Below are positions 1 to 6,032 of a DNA stretch of 8,024 nt, one piece after another. Under the pieces are notes generated by a model, which was not told the DNA's origin, did not search any database, and saw nothing but the letters and a program-made list of their open reading frames with translations. Numbering within the stretch: position 1 is the stretch's first letter; the number at the start of each line of letters is the position of its first letter. The translations under genes were made by a program, and so were the position numbers. Source of the DNA: an uncultured Collinsella sp. (GTDB taxonomy: Bacteria > Actinomycetota > Coriobacteriia > Coriobacteriales > Coriobacteriaceae); assembly GCA_900556675.1 (NCBI GenBank), contig USQE01000041.1:1-8024 (forward strand), in the 5' to 3' direction.

Positions 1-21
1 AGAGCCGCGGTCCCATATGGG

Positions 22-63
22 TATACTCTCGAGGATTCGACTCGATTCGCCCCCGCTGGGGCG
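22..63 (+). promoter_or_regulatory. Candidate -10 box and 5' leader hairpin of the M16C peptidase gene
   Basis: TATACT at 22-27 is a good -10 hexamer. Its -35 would fall at or before the window edge, so the promoter cannot be completed. A perfect 10-bp palindrome, CCCATATGGG (12-21), abuts the -10 and could be an operator. In the leader, CGCCCC (48-53) pairs with GGGGCG (58-63) around a 4-nt loop, ending just before the ribosome binding site AAAGGAGA (66-73). Role not established. Confidence 0.35.
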
Positions 64-79
64 TCAAAGGAGACTGCCT

Positions 80-3000
80 ATGCCCACCACCTCAACCGAC
101 CCGCGCGCCGCTGCTGCCGCGCTGCTGGTGCCCGGTACCACCTGCCACGGTTTTGCCGTCGAGCGTTGCGAGACCGTGCCCGAGCTCGACTCGGACGCCT
201 ACGTGCTGCGCCACACCGCATCGGGCGCTCGCCTGCTGTACCTGGCATGCGACGACGAAAACAAGGCCTTTGCCATTGGCTTTAAGACGCCGCCGGCCGA
301 TTCCACCGGCGTGTTCCATATTCTTGAGCACTCGGTGCTGTGCGGATCGGCCAAGTTCCCCGTCAAGGAGCCGTTTGTCGACCTGATCAAGAGCTCCATG
401 CAGACGTTCCTCAACGCCATGACCTACCCCGACAAGACCATCTACCCCGTTGCCACCACCAACGAGCAGGATCTGTACAACCTGATGGACGTGTACCTGG
501 ACGCCGTGTTCAACCCGGCCATCTATACCAAGCCGACCATTTTTGAGCAGGAGGGCTGGCACTACGAGCTGGACCTGCCGGAGAGCGCCGAGGGCGAAGG
601 CAGCGCCGCCAGCCTGCGCGAGGGCACGCTGCGCTATAACGGCGTGGTGTTCAACGAGATGAAGGGCGCGCTGTCCGACCCCATGAGTGTGCTGGACGAC
701 GCCGTCAACGCCGCGCTCTATCCCGACACCGCCTATGCGCACGAGAGCGGTGGCGACCCGCGCGCGATTCCCGCGCTCACCTACGAGCAGTTCCTGGACA
801 CGCACGCGCGCCACTACAATCCTTCCAACTCCTACATCACGCTCTACGGCGACCTGGACGTGGACCGCGCGCTGGCCTTTTTGGACGAGCGCTACCTGTC
901 GCAGCCGAGCGCCGCGAGCCGCCGCATGGACGCTGCCGTTGCCGCCGGCGAGGACCCGTCTACGCTGGCGCCCAATCCGCTGGACGTGCAGGAGCCTGTG
1001 ACCTGCGAGTATAAGCGCGTCGAGATGGCCACTACGCCCGAGAACGCCCTGGTTGGCCTGGGCCTGGTGCTGGGCAGCGCGCTCGACCGCAAGCGCACGA
1101 TCGCGGCGGACATCCTGTTCGAGGCACTGCTGGGCTCCAACGAAGCGCCGGTTAAGAAGGCCATTCTGGCCGCCGGCCTGGGCGGCAACGTGGTGAGCTA
1201 CACCGCGGCCGAGAACCTGCAGCCCTACGAGCTCATCATGCTGCAAAACGCGCAGCCCGGCGTGGCGCGCGAGCTGCGCCGCGTGTTCCAGGACGCCTGC
1301 CGCGACCTGTGCGAGCACGGCGTTCCGCGCGAGCGCCTGGAAGCCATCATCAGCAGCAACGAGTACGACCTGCGCCAGCGCGACTATGGCATCGCCGACG
1401 GCGTGGCCATTGCGTGCGACGCGCTGAGCACGTGGCTCTACGATGACGACGCCGCGACGCTGGCGCTCAAGTACGGCCCGGTGTACGAGGAGCTGCGTGG
1501 CGAGCTGGACGGCAGCTATTTTGAGGACCTGCTGCGCGAGCTCGTGCTGGAAAACGACCACATGGCGCTGGTCGAGCTGGTGCCGGTGGACGCCGCTGAG
1601 GGTTCGGAGGGCGCCGAAGCTGCCGAGCTGGCTGCCAAGCGCGACGCCATGACCGATGCCGAGCTGGCCGACGTGGTCGAGCGCACGGTCGCACTGCGTG
1701 CCGCGCAGGAGGCCGAGGACACGCCCGAGGCCAAGGCCACGCTGCCGCGCCTGCGCGTTTCCGACATTGGCGAGGCGCGCCCCGAGCCGCCGCTGGTCGT
1801 GGACACCACTGCGCCCATCCCCTGCCTGCGCCACGGCATCCCCACCAACCGCCTGGCCTACGCCATGCAGTATTTCGACCTGAGCTGCGTCGCGTTTAAG
1901 GACCTGCCCTATGTGACGCTGCTCTGCCGCCTGCTCAAGCAGCTGCCCACGAGCGAGCACTCGGCCGAGGAGCTCGACAACTTGCTCGCCGGCAAGCTCG
2001 GCTTTTTGAGCTTTACGACCGAGGTCATGACCCAGCCCGACGTGGACGGCGTGCGCCCTTATCTGTTGGTGAGCGCCGGCGCCCTATCCGAGAAGATCGA
2101 TGCGCTGGCGAGCCTGCCGCGCGAGGTGTGGTCGAGCACGCTATTGCTCGACGCCGACGCCGACCGCGTGCGCGACGTGCTCACGCAGATTCGCATTGGG
2201 CTTGAGCAGGGCTTTATCAACAACGGTCACTCGGCGGCGCTCGGTCGCGCGATGAGCTACAGCTCGCCTTCGGCCGTGGTGCGCGAGCAGCTTTCGGGCG
2301 TTGATTTCTATCTGTTCCTGCGCGATCTGCTCGACCACTTTGACGAGCGCCTGGGCGACCTACGCGCCAAGCTTGCCGAGCTGGCCGTATCTTTGTGGCC
2401 GACGGTTGCCTGGCGAGCTTTACCGGCAGCGATGAGGACTTTGACGCGTACTGGGCCGCCGCGGGCGACCTGGGGCTGGGCGCGGGCCACGGCGCCGATG
2501 CCGGCCGCAACGCACTCGTGGTGCCGACGCCGTGCGACCGCCACGAGGCCTTTGTCATCCCCAGCGACATCTGCTTTGCGGCAAGCGCGTGCGACCCGCG
2601 TCGCTTAGGGCTTGACGTGACGGGCGCCTGGGCCGTGGCTGCCAATGCGCTCTCCTACGACTACCTGTGGAACGAGATTCGCGTGAAGGGCGGTGCGTAC
2701 GGCTGCGGATTCCGCGCGGCCGGCGAGCGTCAGACGGCGTTCTACACCTACCGCGACCCGGCAATCGACCCCTCGATTGAGCGTGTGGCGCGCGCAGGCG
2801 AATGGCTCGGCACCTTTGAGCCCGACGAGGCCGCCTTTGAAGGCTTTATCGTGAGCTGCGTGAGCGGCATGGACGCGCCGGTAAAGCCGTACGCGCTCAC
2901 CAAGCGCCGCAACACGACCTACCTGGCCGGGCTCGATCCGCACGCACGCGAGGAGCGCCGCGCCCAGATGCTCGCCGCCACGCCCGGTGAGCTTCGCTCG

Positions 3001-3114
3001 CTCGGCGCCGACGTGACGCGCATCGCAGCCAAGTCGCCAACGTGCGTCTTTGGCGGCCGAGACGTCATCGCCAAGAGCAACGCCGGCTTTAACGTCGTCG
3101 ACCTGATGGGCTAA
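80..3114 (+). pseudogene. M16C zinc metallopeptidase (presequence protease/insulinase type), frameshifted
   Basis: Family M16C enzymes are large clam-shaped zinc peptidases that degrade short unstructured peptides, usually in the cytoplasm. Start ATG 80 is chosen because AAAGGAGA (66-73) sits 6 nt upstream; an in-frame ATG at 17 has no such site. Visible motifs: inverted zinc motif HILEH (His80, Glu83, His84; bases 317-331), distal zinc ligand probably Glu193 in VVFNEMKG, SGGDP and HYNPSNS typical of PreP proteins, a charged linker around residues 500-570 (M16C-associated region), and the C-terminal RVKGGAYG substrate motif (R868-G875 in repaired numbering). Frame 2 is left at about 2386 and homology resumes in frame 1. 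One missing C (GGCCGT for GGCCCGT, 2383-2388) restores a continuous 1011-residue protein, normal for the family. Without it, translation runs about 73 unrelated residues to a stop at 2606-2608, losing the C-terminal quarter. It is either a recent pseudogene or a sequencing error. Confidence 0.88.
2395..3114 (+). CDS. C-terminal fragment of the M16C peptidase (separate reading frame after the frameshift)
   Basis: This open frame, which an automatic caller could begin at GTG 2395, carries the last 239 residues of the M16C peptidase: the sequence around ASFTGSDEDFDAYW and the conserved block YDYLWNEIRVKGGAYG, with the Arg and Tyr that contact substrate in the family. In-frame sequence upstream of the GTG (codons for R-I-F at 2386-2394) also fits the family, so the GTG is an internal codon and not a true start. 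I see no Shine-Dalgarno sequence before it. If the frameshift is real, this piece is unlikely to be translated. The frame ends at TAA 3112-3114, directly before the terminator. Confidence 0.6.
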   Translation: MADGCLASFTGSDEDFDAYWAAAGDLGLGAGHGADAGRNALVVPTPCDRHEAFVIPSDICFAASACDPRRLGLDVTGAWAVAANALSYDYLWNEIRVKGGAYGCGFRAAGERQTAFYTYRDPAIDPSIERVARAGEWLGTFEPDEAAFEGFIVSCVSGMDAPVKPYALTKRRNTTYLAGLDPHAREERRAQMLAATPGELRSLGADVTRIAAKSPTCVFGGRDVIAKSNAGFNVVDLMG

Positions 3115-3122
3115 CGCACAGC

Positions 3123-3168
3123 AAAGGTAGATTTTTGGGACATGCCTGAAAATCTACCTTTTTCTTTT
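3123..3168 (+). terminator. Intrinsic terminator of the M16C peptidase gene
   Basis: AAAGGTAGATTTT (3123-3135) and AAAATCTACCTTT (3149-3161) form a perfect 13-bp stem with a 13-nt loop. The stem runs into a T-rich tract through 3168. It starts 8 nt after the stop codon at 3112-3114. The loop and part of the left arm recur in inverted orientation at 7474-7491 with a different stem, so this may be more than a plain terminator. Confidence 0.8.
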
Positions 3169-3207
3169 GCCGCTGCTTGGGTGGGGCAGCTCACCCCGTC
3201 CCACCAG

Positions 3208-3271
3208 TTTGTCTAAATCTGTAACATCTAGGCGGCAATATTGGCTCCAGATGTTACAGATCGAGACGTTT
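3208..3271. repeat. Long-arm inverted repeat, unit A of a tandem pair
   Basis: Left arm GTCTAAATCTGTAACATCT (3211-3229) is complementary to right arm AGATGTTACAGATCGAGAC (3249-3267) at 17 of 19 positions, including 13 perfect inner pairs, around a 19-nt loop. It lies in the gap between the M16C terminator and hicA. No T-tract follows on either strand, so terminator function is unlikely. The left flank 3208-3233 is a near copy of 3289-3314 in unit B. Confidence 0.75.
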
Positions 3272-3288
3272 CCGAATGGCGCCGCCCC

Positions 3289-3351
3289 TTTGTCTCAATC
3301 TGTAACAGCTAGGCCCATTTTTGCCGAGTTACTGTTACAGATCGAGACAAA
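3289..3351. repeat. Long-arm inverted repeat, unit B of a tandem pair
   Basis: Left arm TTTGTCTCAATCTGTAACA (3289-3307) pairs with right arm TGTTACAGATCGAGACAAA (3333-3351) at 18 of 19 positions, around a 25-nt loop. The left side matches unit A (3208-3233) at 24 of 26 bases with a period of 81 bp, while the loop sequences differ. The pattern (conserved arms, variable loops, head-to-tail copies) fits a dispersed palindromic repeat family or paired protein-binding sites. I do not recognise a named family. Confidence 0.75.
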
Positions 3352-3415
3352 CCGCCGCAGACACCCGCCCCACCAGCAAAACCCCCACGAAGGGGCAGGT
3401 GCCTTTGCGTTGGTT

Positions 3416-3451
3416 CGAACACTTGTTCTATACGTACACATGTTCTATAGT
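3416..3451 (+). promoter_or_regulatory. Promoter with two tandem LexA (SOS-box)-like sites upstream of hicAB
   Basis: CGAACACTTGTTCT (3416-3429) and CGTACACATGTTCT (3433-3446) both resemble the Gram-positive/actinobacterial SOS box (CGAAC-N4-GTTYG type) and match each other at 12 of 14 positions, 17 bp apart. They overlap a plausible promoter: -35 TTGTTC (3424-3429), 16-bp spacer, -10 TATAGT (3446-3451). Site 1 covers the -35 and site 2 fills the spacer, as in LexA-repressed promoters. The next gene downstream on this strand is hicA at 3512. LexA binding is inferred. Confidence 0.5.
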
Positions 3452-3459
3452 AGGGGTGC

Positions 3460-3497
3460 TTGCATCGGACTTAAATTGCAACTAGGATATAGTTGCA
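3460..3497 (+). promoter_or_regulatory. hicAB-proximal promoter with operator-like dyad
   Basis: TTGCAT (3460-3465), a 17-bp spacer and TAGGAT (3483-3488) make a reasonable sigma-70-type promoter. A perfect 8-bp inverted repeat, TGCAACTA (3477-3484) and TAGTTGCA (3490-3497), is centred on the -10. HicB antitoxins of this type carry a DNA-binding domain and commonly repress their own promoter, so this dyad is the best candidate HicB operator. Binding is inferred. Confidence 0.5.
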
Positions 3498-3511
3498 GGA
3501 TGTAAGGCGGG

Positions 3512-3775
3512 ATGACTCGGACCGATAAACTCATCGCCCAACTGCTTAGCTGCCCTTCGACGTATCGGTATACCGATTTTTTAAAAGTCATGGCTTCATA
3601 TGGCTTTGAAATGGACAACAAAGGCAAGACATCCGGATCGCGCGTTCGCTTCTACAGGCCATCAGATGGCAGGATATTCGTAATGCACGCGCCACATCCA
3701 TCTGACGAATTGACAGCGGGGACCATTCGAAACATCGTTCGATTTCTGCAAGATGTCGGAGGTAGTCATGAGTAA
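3512..3775 (+). CDS. hicA: HicA family toxin (type II toxin-antitoxin)
   Basis: HicA toxins are small dsRBD-fold ribonucleases that cleave mRNA and stop growth until bound by HicB. This 87-residue protein has the usual order: N-terminal helix, YGFEMDNKGK strand region, a GSRVRFYRP segment (residues 42-50), then HAPHP (59-63) and a C-terminal helix in TIRNIVRFLQDVG. In classic HicA the catalytic His lies in a GSHH motif; here the position reads G-S-R (42-44), a variant I remember from a distinct HicA subgroup paired with RHH-type HicB. Start ATG 3512 follows a weak AAGGCGGG (3504-3511). The gene overlaps hicB by 8 nt. Its base composition is low for the window (25 of 60 G+C at 3541-3600 against 40 of 60 at 601-660, hand count), which suggests horizontal acquisition. 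A 14-bp palindrome followed by T6 lies inside it at 3564-3582. Confidence 0.83.
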   Translation: MTRTDKLIAQLLSCPSTYRYTDFLKVMASYGFEMDNKGKTSGSRVRFYRPSDGRIFVMHAPHPSDELTAGTIRNIVRFLQDVGGSHE

Positions 3776-4097
3776 CGTTTTGGCATACAAGGGTTATTTC
3801 GCCCCAGTCGAGTTCGATGCCGAACAGCATGTGCTAACAGGTATGGTCACCGGCATTAGGGACGCAATCGTATTTGAAGGCTCCACGGTTAAAGAAGTGG
3901 AACAATGCTTCCACGACGCCGTTGACGATTACCTTGAGTTTTGCGCCGAGAAGGGCAAGGAGCCCGAGCGGGCTTTTAAGGGCTCGTTCAACGTAAGAAC
4001 GGGTTCCGAGCTCCACAAGCAAGCGGCGCTGGCAGCGGCAAAGAAGGGTGAGTCACTCAATAAGTTTGTGACTGAAGCAATTGCTGCGGCGTTATAG
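3768..4097 (+). CDS. hicB: HicB family antitoxin with C-terminal ribbon-helix-helix domain
   Basis: HicB neutralises HicA by direct binding and usually represses the operon. The N-terminal half (residues 1-70: YKGYFAPVEFDAEQHVLTG, then IVFEGSTVKEVEQCFHDAVDDYLE) is the partly degraded RNase H-like HicB fold. The C-terminal part (about 74-106: FNVRTGSELHKQAALAAAKK, then SLNKFVTEAI) is an Arc/CopG-like ribbon-helix-helix DNA-binding segment. Start ATG 3768 is preferred over the in-frame ATG 3753 because GGAGGT (3758-3763) lies 4 nt before it; this gives 109 residues and an 8-nt overlap with the hicA stop, implying translational coupling. No convincing terminator follows the stop at 4095-4097, so transcripts may read toward the folate gene 145 nt downstream. 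Family assignment is firm; regulation is inferred. Confidence 0.88.
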   Translation: MSNVLAYKGYFAPVEFDAEQHVLTGMVTGIRDAIVFEGSTVKEVEQCFHDAVDDYLEFCAEKGKEPERAFKGSFNVRTGSELHKQAALAAAKKGESLNKFVTEAIAAAL

Positions 4098-4188
4098 CAT
4101 TAACGCCTAGGCTCAAACCACCACAAAGGGCGCAGTTCACAGGCATATTTGCGGTGACTTTACTGCCCATATCGCGTTTGCCCAGAAA

Positions 4189-4224
4189 AAACCTGCCAAA
4201 ATAAACCTGTCCCTTTTTGGTAGG
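4189..4224. repeat. Small REP-like inverted repeat upstream of the cyclo-ligase gene
   Basis: CCTGCCAAAA (4192-4201) pairs with TTTTGGTAGG (4215-4224), ten pairs including one G-T wobble, around a 13-nt loop. AAACCTG occurs twice (4189-4195 and 4203-4209), 14 bp apart. The segment AAACCTGTCCCTTTTTGG resembles short repeats I remember as dispersed in several bacterial genomes; this is memory only. The rest of the 4098-4242 gap shows nothing clear apart from the GCCTAGGC palindrome just after hicB. Confidence 0.4.
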
Positions 4225-4242
4225 CTGGGAGATGAGGCCGGG

Positions 4243-4839
4243 ATGGATAAGGCTGAGTTGCGGCGGGCGGTGATTGCCCGGCGCGATGCTATTGATTTGG
4301 ATGTTCGGGCGGCGAAGTCCGCCGCTATCTGCGCGCGGCTTGTTGAGCTGATGGATCGCTCGGATGCCGCGGCGCCGCGCATCGTTGCCGCCTATGCCGC
4401 CATGGGTTCCGAAGTCGATCCTGCCGCGTTTGCCGCAGCGGCCGCCAAACGCGGCTGGCGCGTGGCCTATCCGTGCATGTTCTCGGCAACAGACGCCGCA
4501 GCTTGTGGCCAGCGCATGTGCATGCGGGCAGTTGCCGCCGGCGATGCGTCCTCGGCTCCGTTTATCGCCCACCCCACGCGGACCTTCGCGGCCGTGGACA
4601 TCGACAGCGACCGCTTCCCTATCGTGCCTGCCGAAGCTCTCGACATGGTCGCCGTGCCGCTCGTAGCCTTCGACCGCGCCGGCGCGCGCCTGGGCTACGG
4701 CGGCGGCTGCTATGATCGCTACCTGCCCACGCTCTCGCCCGCATGTCAAATCATCGGCATCGCCTTTGACGAGCAGCGTGTCGACCACGTTCCCACCGAC
4801 GCCCACGACCTGCCGCTGCCCCACATCATCAGCGCCTGA
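4243..4839 (+). CDS. 5-formyltetrahydrofolate cyclo-ligase (5,10-methenyl-THF synthetase)
   Basis: This enzyme (EC 6.3.3.2) uses ATP and Mg2+ to convert 5-formyl-tetrahydrofolate to 5,10-methenyl-tetrahydrofolate, returning the folate storage form to the cytosolic one-carbon pool. The 198-residue protein has normal family length. It starts with MDKAELRRAVIARRDAI, matching the family's basic N-terminal nucleotide-binding region. It carries the signature glycine-rich loop LGYGGGCYDRYL (150-161), where most homologues read GxGGGYYDR, so the first Tyr is Cys156 here. It ends with the block FDEQRVDHVPTDAHDLPL before the C-terminus. Start ATG 4243 has GAGG (4234-4237) 5 nt upstream. The gene appears monocistronic, with a convergent neighbour beyond a hairpin repeat at 4865. 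In many bacteria the homologue is called fau or ygfA; I leave the symbol blank because usage varies. Confidence 0.92.
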   Translation: MDKAELRRAVIARRDAIDLDVRAAKSAAICARLVELMDRSDAAAPRIVAAYAAMGSEVDPAAFAAAAAKRGWRVAYPCMFSATDAAACGQRMCMRAVAAGDASSAPFIAHPTRTFAAVDIDSDRFPIVPAEALDMVAVPLVAFDRAGARLGYGGGCYDRYLPTLSPACQIIGIAFDEQRVDHVPTDAHDLPLPHIISA

Positions 4840-4864
4840 TCGCCGCTGTATCGCACCCGCAAGA

Positions 4865-4987
4865 TGAGCGTGGAAAATCTCCCACTTTGAGCCCCCTTAC
4901 GAGCCAAAAGTGGGAGATTATCCACGCTCATTCAACAAGCGTCCGAAAATCCACGCTCAACCAATACACGTCCGGATTTCCACGCTA
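4865..4987. repeat. Hairpin-plus-array repeat element, copy 1
   Basis: A 24-nt left arm (4865-4888) is complementary to 4907-4930 at 23 of 24 positions, with an 18-nt loop. The right arm contains GGGAGATTATCCACGCTC (4912-4929). Two related 18-mers follow: GTCCGAAAATCCACGCTC (4941-4958) and GTCCGGATTTCCACGCTA (4970-4987), separated by unlike 11-nt spacers, giving an exact 29-bp period. The element fills the gap between the convergent ends of the cyclo-ligase gene (stop 4839) and the AbiEi-like gene (stop 5015), where it might also slow transcription from both sides, though no T-tract follows either arm. Copy 2 lies at 6274-6389 in the same orientation. Confidence 0.85.
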
Positions 4988-5014
4988 GTGCAAGCCAAAC
5001 GTCCCGCAACTGCC

Positions 5015-5977
5015 TCAGCACTCACGCGGCACGCCGGCGACCCTGAGCTTGCGATCGAGCTTTGACGGGTCCCTCAAATCATCCCAGCACAAGCGCACGA
5101 TCTTGCAGTTATCAAGCAGCGAAAGCCTCGACTCGCGCTGACGCTCATCAAATTGCGCCTTTGCGAGCTTGCCCTCCTCCGCCGCCTTCTCGCTTTTAAC
5201 GAATCCGTCGAACTCCCCGATAATCAGCCGGTCGCCCACACGCCACAAGTAGTCAACTCGATACGGCCGCCCCGGCTCAACCGGGTCGAACAGCTCAACT
5301 TGCAGCTCCGGCGTCTGCCAGCCGCGCTCAATCATCAGAGCACGCGCCTTGGACTCGCCACCGCTTTCCGATAGGCCATCGGCACACCGCGTAACACTTC
5401 GCGCCGTCACAACACCGCGACGATTTAAGCCAAGCTTGTTGATTGCCTCAACGAGATGCTCCTTCGACAACAGCTGCTCATGAAGCGCCGAGTCCGCAAT
5501 GATCAGTCCCTCGACAAACGATGCATCGACCAGGCAATCCGTAATCGTTTGATCGATATCGGTCACGGCAATATCCATCTGGATTGCCCGTGTTTGACGA
5601 GCATAACGATGGCGAATCACCTGAGAGCCGGGCGTCGTCGATTGCGCCGGCGCCACGGCGATATGGATGTGCGCCAAATTGGCATGCGAAACCGAAAGGC
5701 CATAGATAACAGCCGCCGTATAGGAGCAAAACGTCCAGTCGGGATGTTTTTGCGCAAGGGCCCGCACCCGATGCAGATAACGCTGCCGAAACTTGAGCTC
5801 GGACCAATAATCCGGACGCGCATACAGCCCCGGCATGACCGCCTCTAGACTTCCCGCCGCCACCCGCCGCTCAATCTGCTTTGCCTCCGCCGTCGTGCGT
5901 GCGTACACGCAGCTCATCTGCTGTTCGCATGCTTTAATGTGACTTGTAAGCCTTTGATTCGCCGTCATGTTTCCCAT
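5015..5977 (-). CDS. AbiEi-like winged-helix protein fused to a DUF559/Vsr-like nuclease fold
   Basis: The 320-residue protein has two parts. Residues 1 to about 110 resemble the AbiEi antitoxin/transcriptional regulator N-terminus: a short HTH-like region, then AAGSLEAVMPGLYARPDYW and SYTAAVIYGLSVSHANLAHIH, a pattern usual in actinobacterial AbiEi/DUF559 proteins. Residues 205-300 look like a small PD-(D/E)XK (Vsr/DUF559) fold, with Glu208 in GGESKAR, Asp242 in RVDYLW, Glu255 and Asp257 in IIGEFDGFVK, and the strand IVRLCWDDL. Start ATG 5977 is chosen for GGAGG on the minus strand (5982-5986) 4 nt upstream; the frame is open to ATG 6040, which would give 341 residues with no good site. No AbiEii-type nucleotidyltransferase toxin is adjacent, so a classic type IV toxin-antitoxin role is not supported. 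Two ~120-bp repeats flank it. The exact function is unknown; a nuclease or DNA-binding regulator is an inference. Confidence 0.75.
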   Translation of the reverse strand: MGNMTANQRLTSHIKACEQQMSCVYARTTAEAKQIERRVAAGSLEAVMPGLYARPDYWSELKFRQRYLHRVRALAQKHPDWTFCSYTAAVIYGLSVSHANLAHIHIAVAPAQSTTPGSQVIRHRYARQTRAIQMDIAVTDIDQTITDCLVDASFVEGLIIADSALHEQLLSKEHLVEAINKLGLNRRGVVTARSVTRCADGLSESGGESKARALMIERGWQTPELQVELFDPVEPGRPYRVDYLWRVGDRLIIGEFDGFVKSEKAAEEGKLAKAQFDERQRESRLSLLDNCKIVRLCWDDLRDPSKLDRKLRVAGVPREC

Positions 5978-6032
5978 GTCGCCTCCCAACTCTTGGAACG
6001 TCGCAAACGTACCAGACGGTTTCATGCGAAGT

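Noticed and set aside
17..79. Upstream ATG (17) as start of the M16C peptidase
   Set aside because: No Shine-Dalgarno sequence before it, it lies within the predicted promoter, and the extra 21 residues do not look like family sequence; ATG 80 has AAAGGAGA 6 nt upstream.
92..1960. 622-codon open frame on the minus strand opposite the M16C gene
   Set aside because: Shadow frame of a GC-rich gene: low-complexity Gln/Val/His/Arg-rich translation, no recognisable domain, while the plus strand carries a clear metallopeptidase.
2383..2395. Programmed ribosomal frameshift in the M16C gene
   Set aside because: No slippery heptamer or downstream stimulator visible, and M16C proteins are not known to use one; a one-base deletion explains the data more simply.
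3383..3395. CCCC-ACGAA-GGGG hairpin followed by T4 on the minus strand as a terminator
   Set aside because: Stem is only four pairs and there is no minus-strand gene upstream that it could end.
4057..4824. 255-codon minus-strand frame opposite the cyclo-ligase gene
   Set aside because: Antisense shadow running into hicB; no domain recognised and no good ribosome binding site.
4912..4987. CRISPR array
   Set aside because: Repeats are 18 bp with 4-11-nt spacers, far too short for CRISPR, only three units, and no cas genes nearby.
5456..5848. 130-codon plus-strand frame inside the AbiEi-nuclease gene
   Set aside because: Out-of-strand shadow; the minus-strand product shows coherent domain patterns, this one does not.
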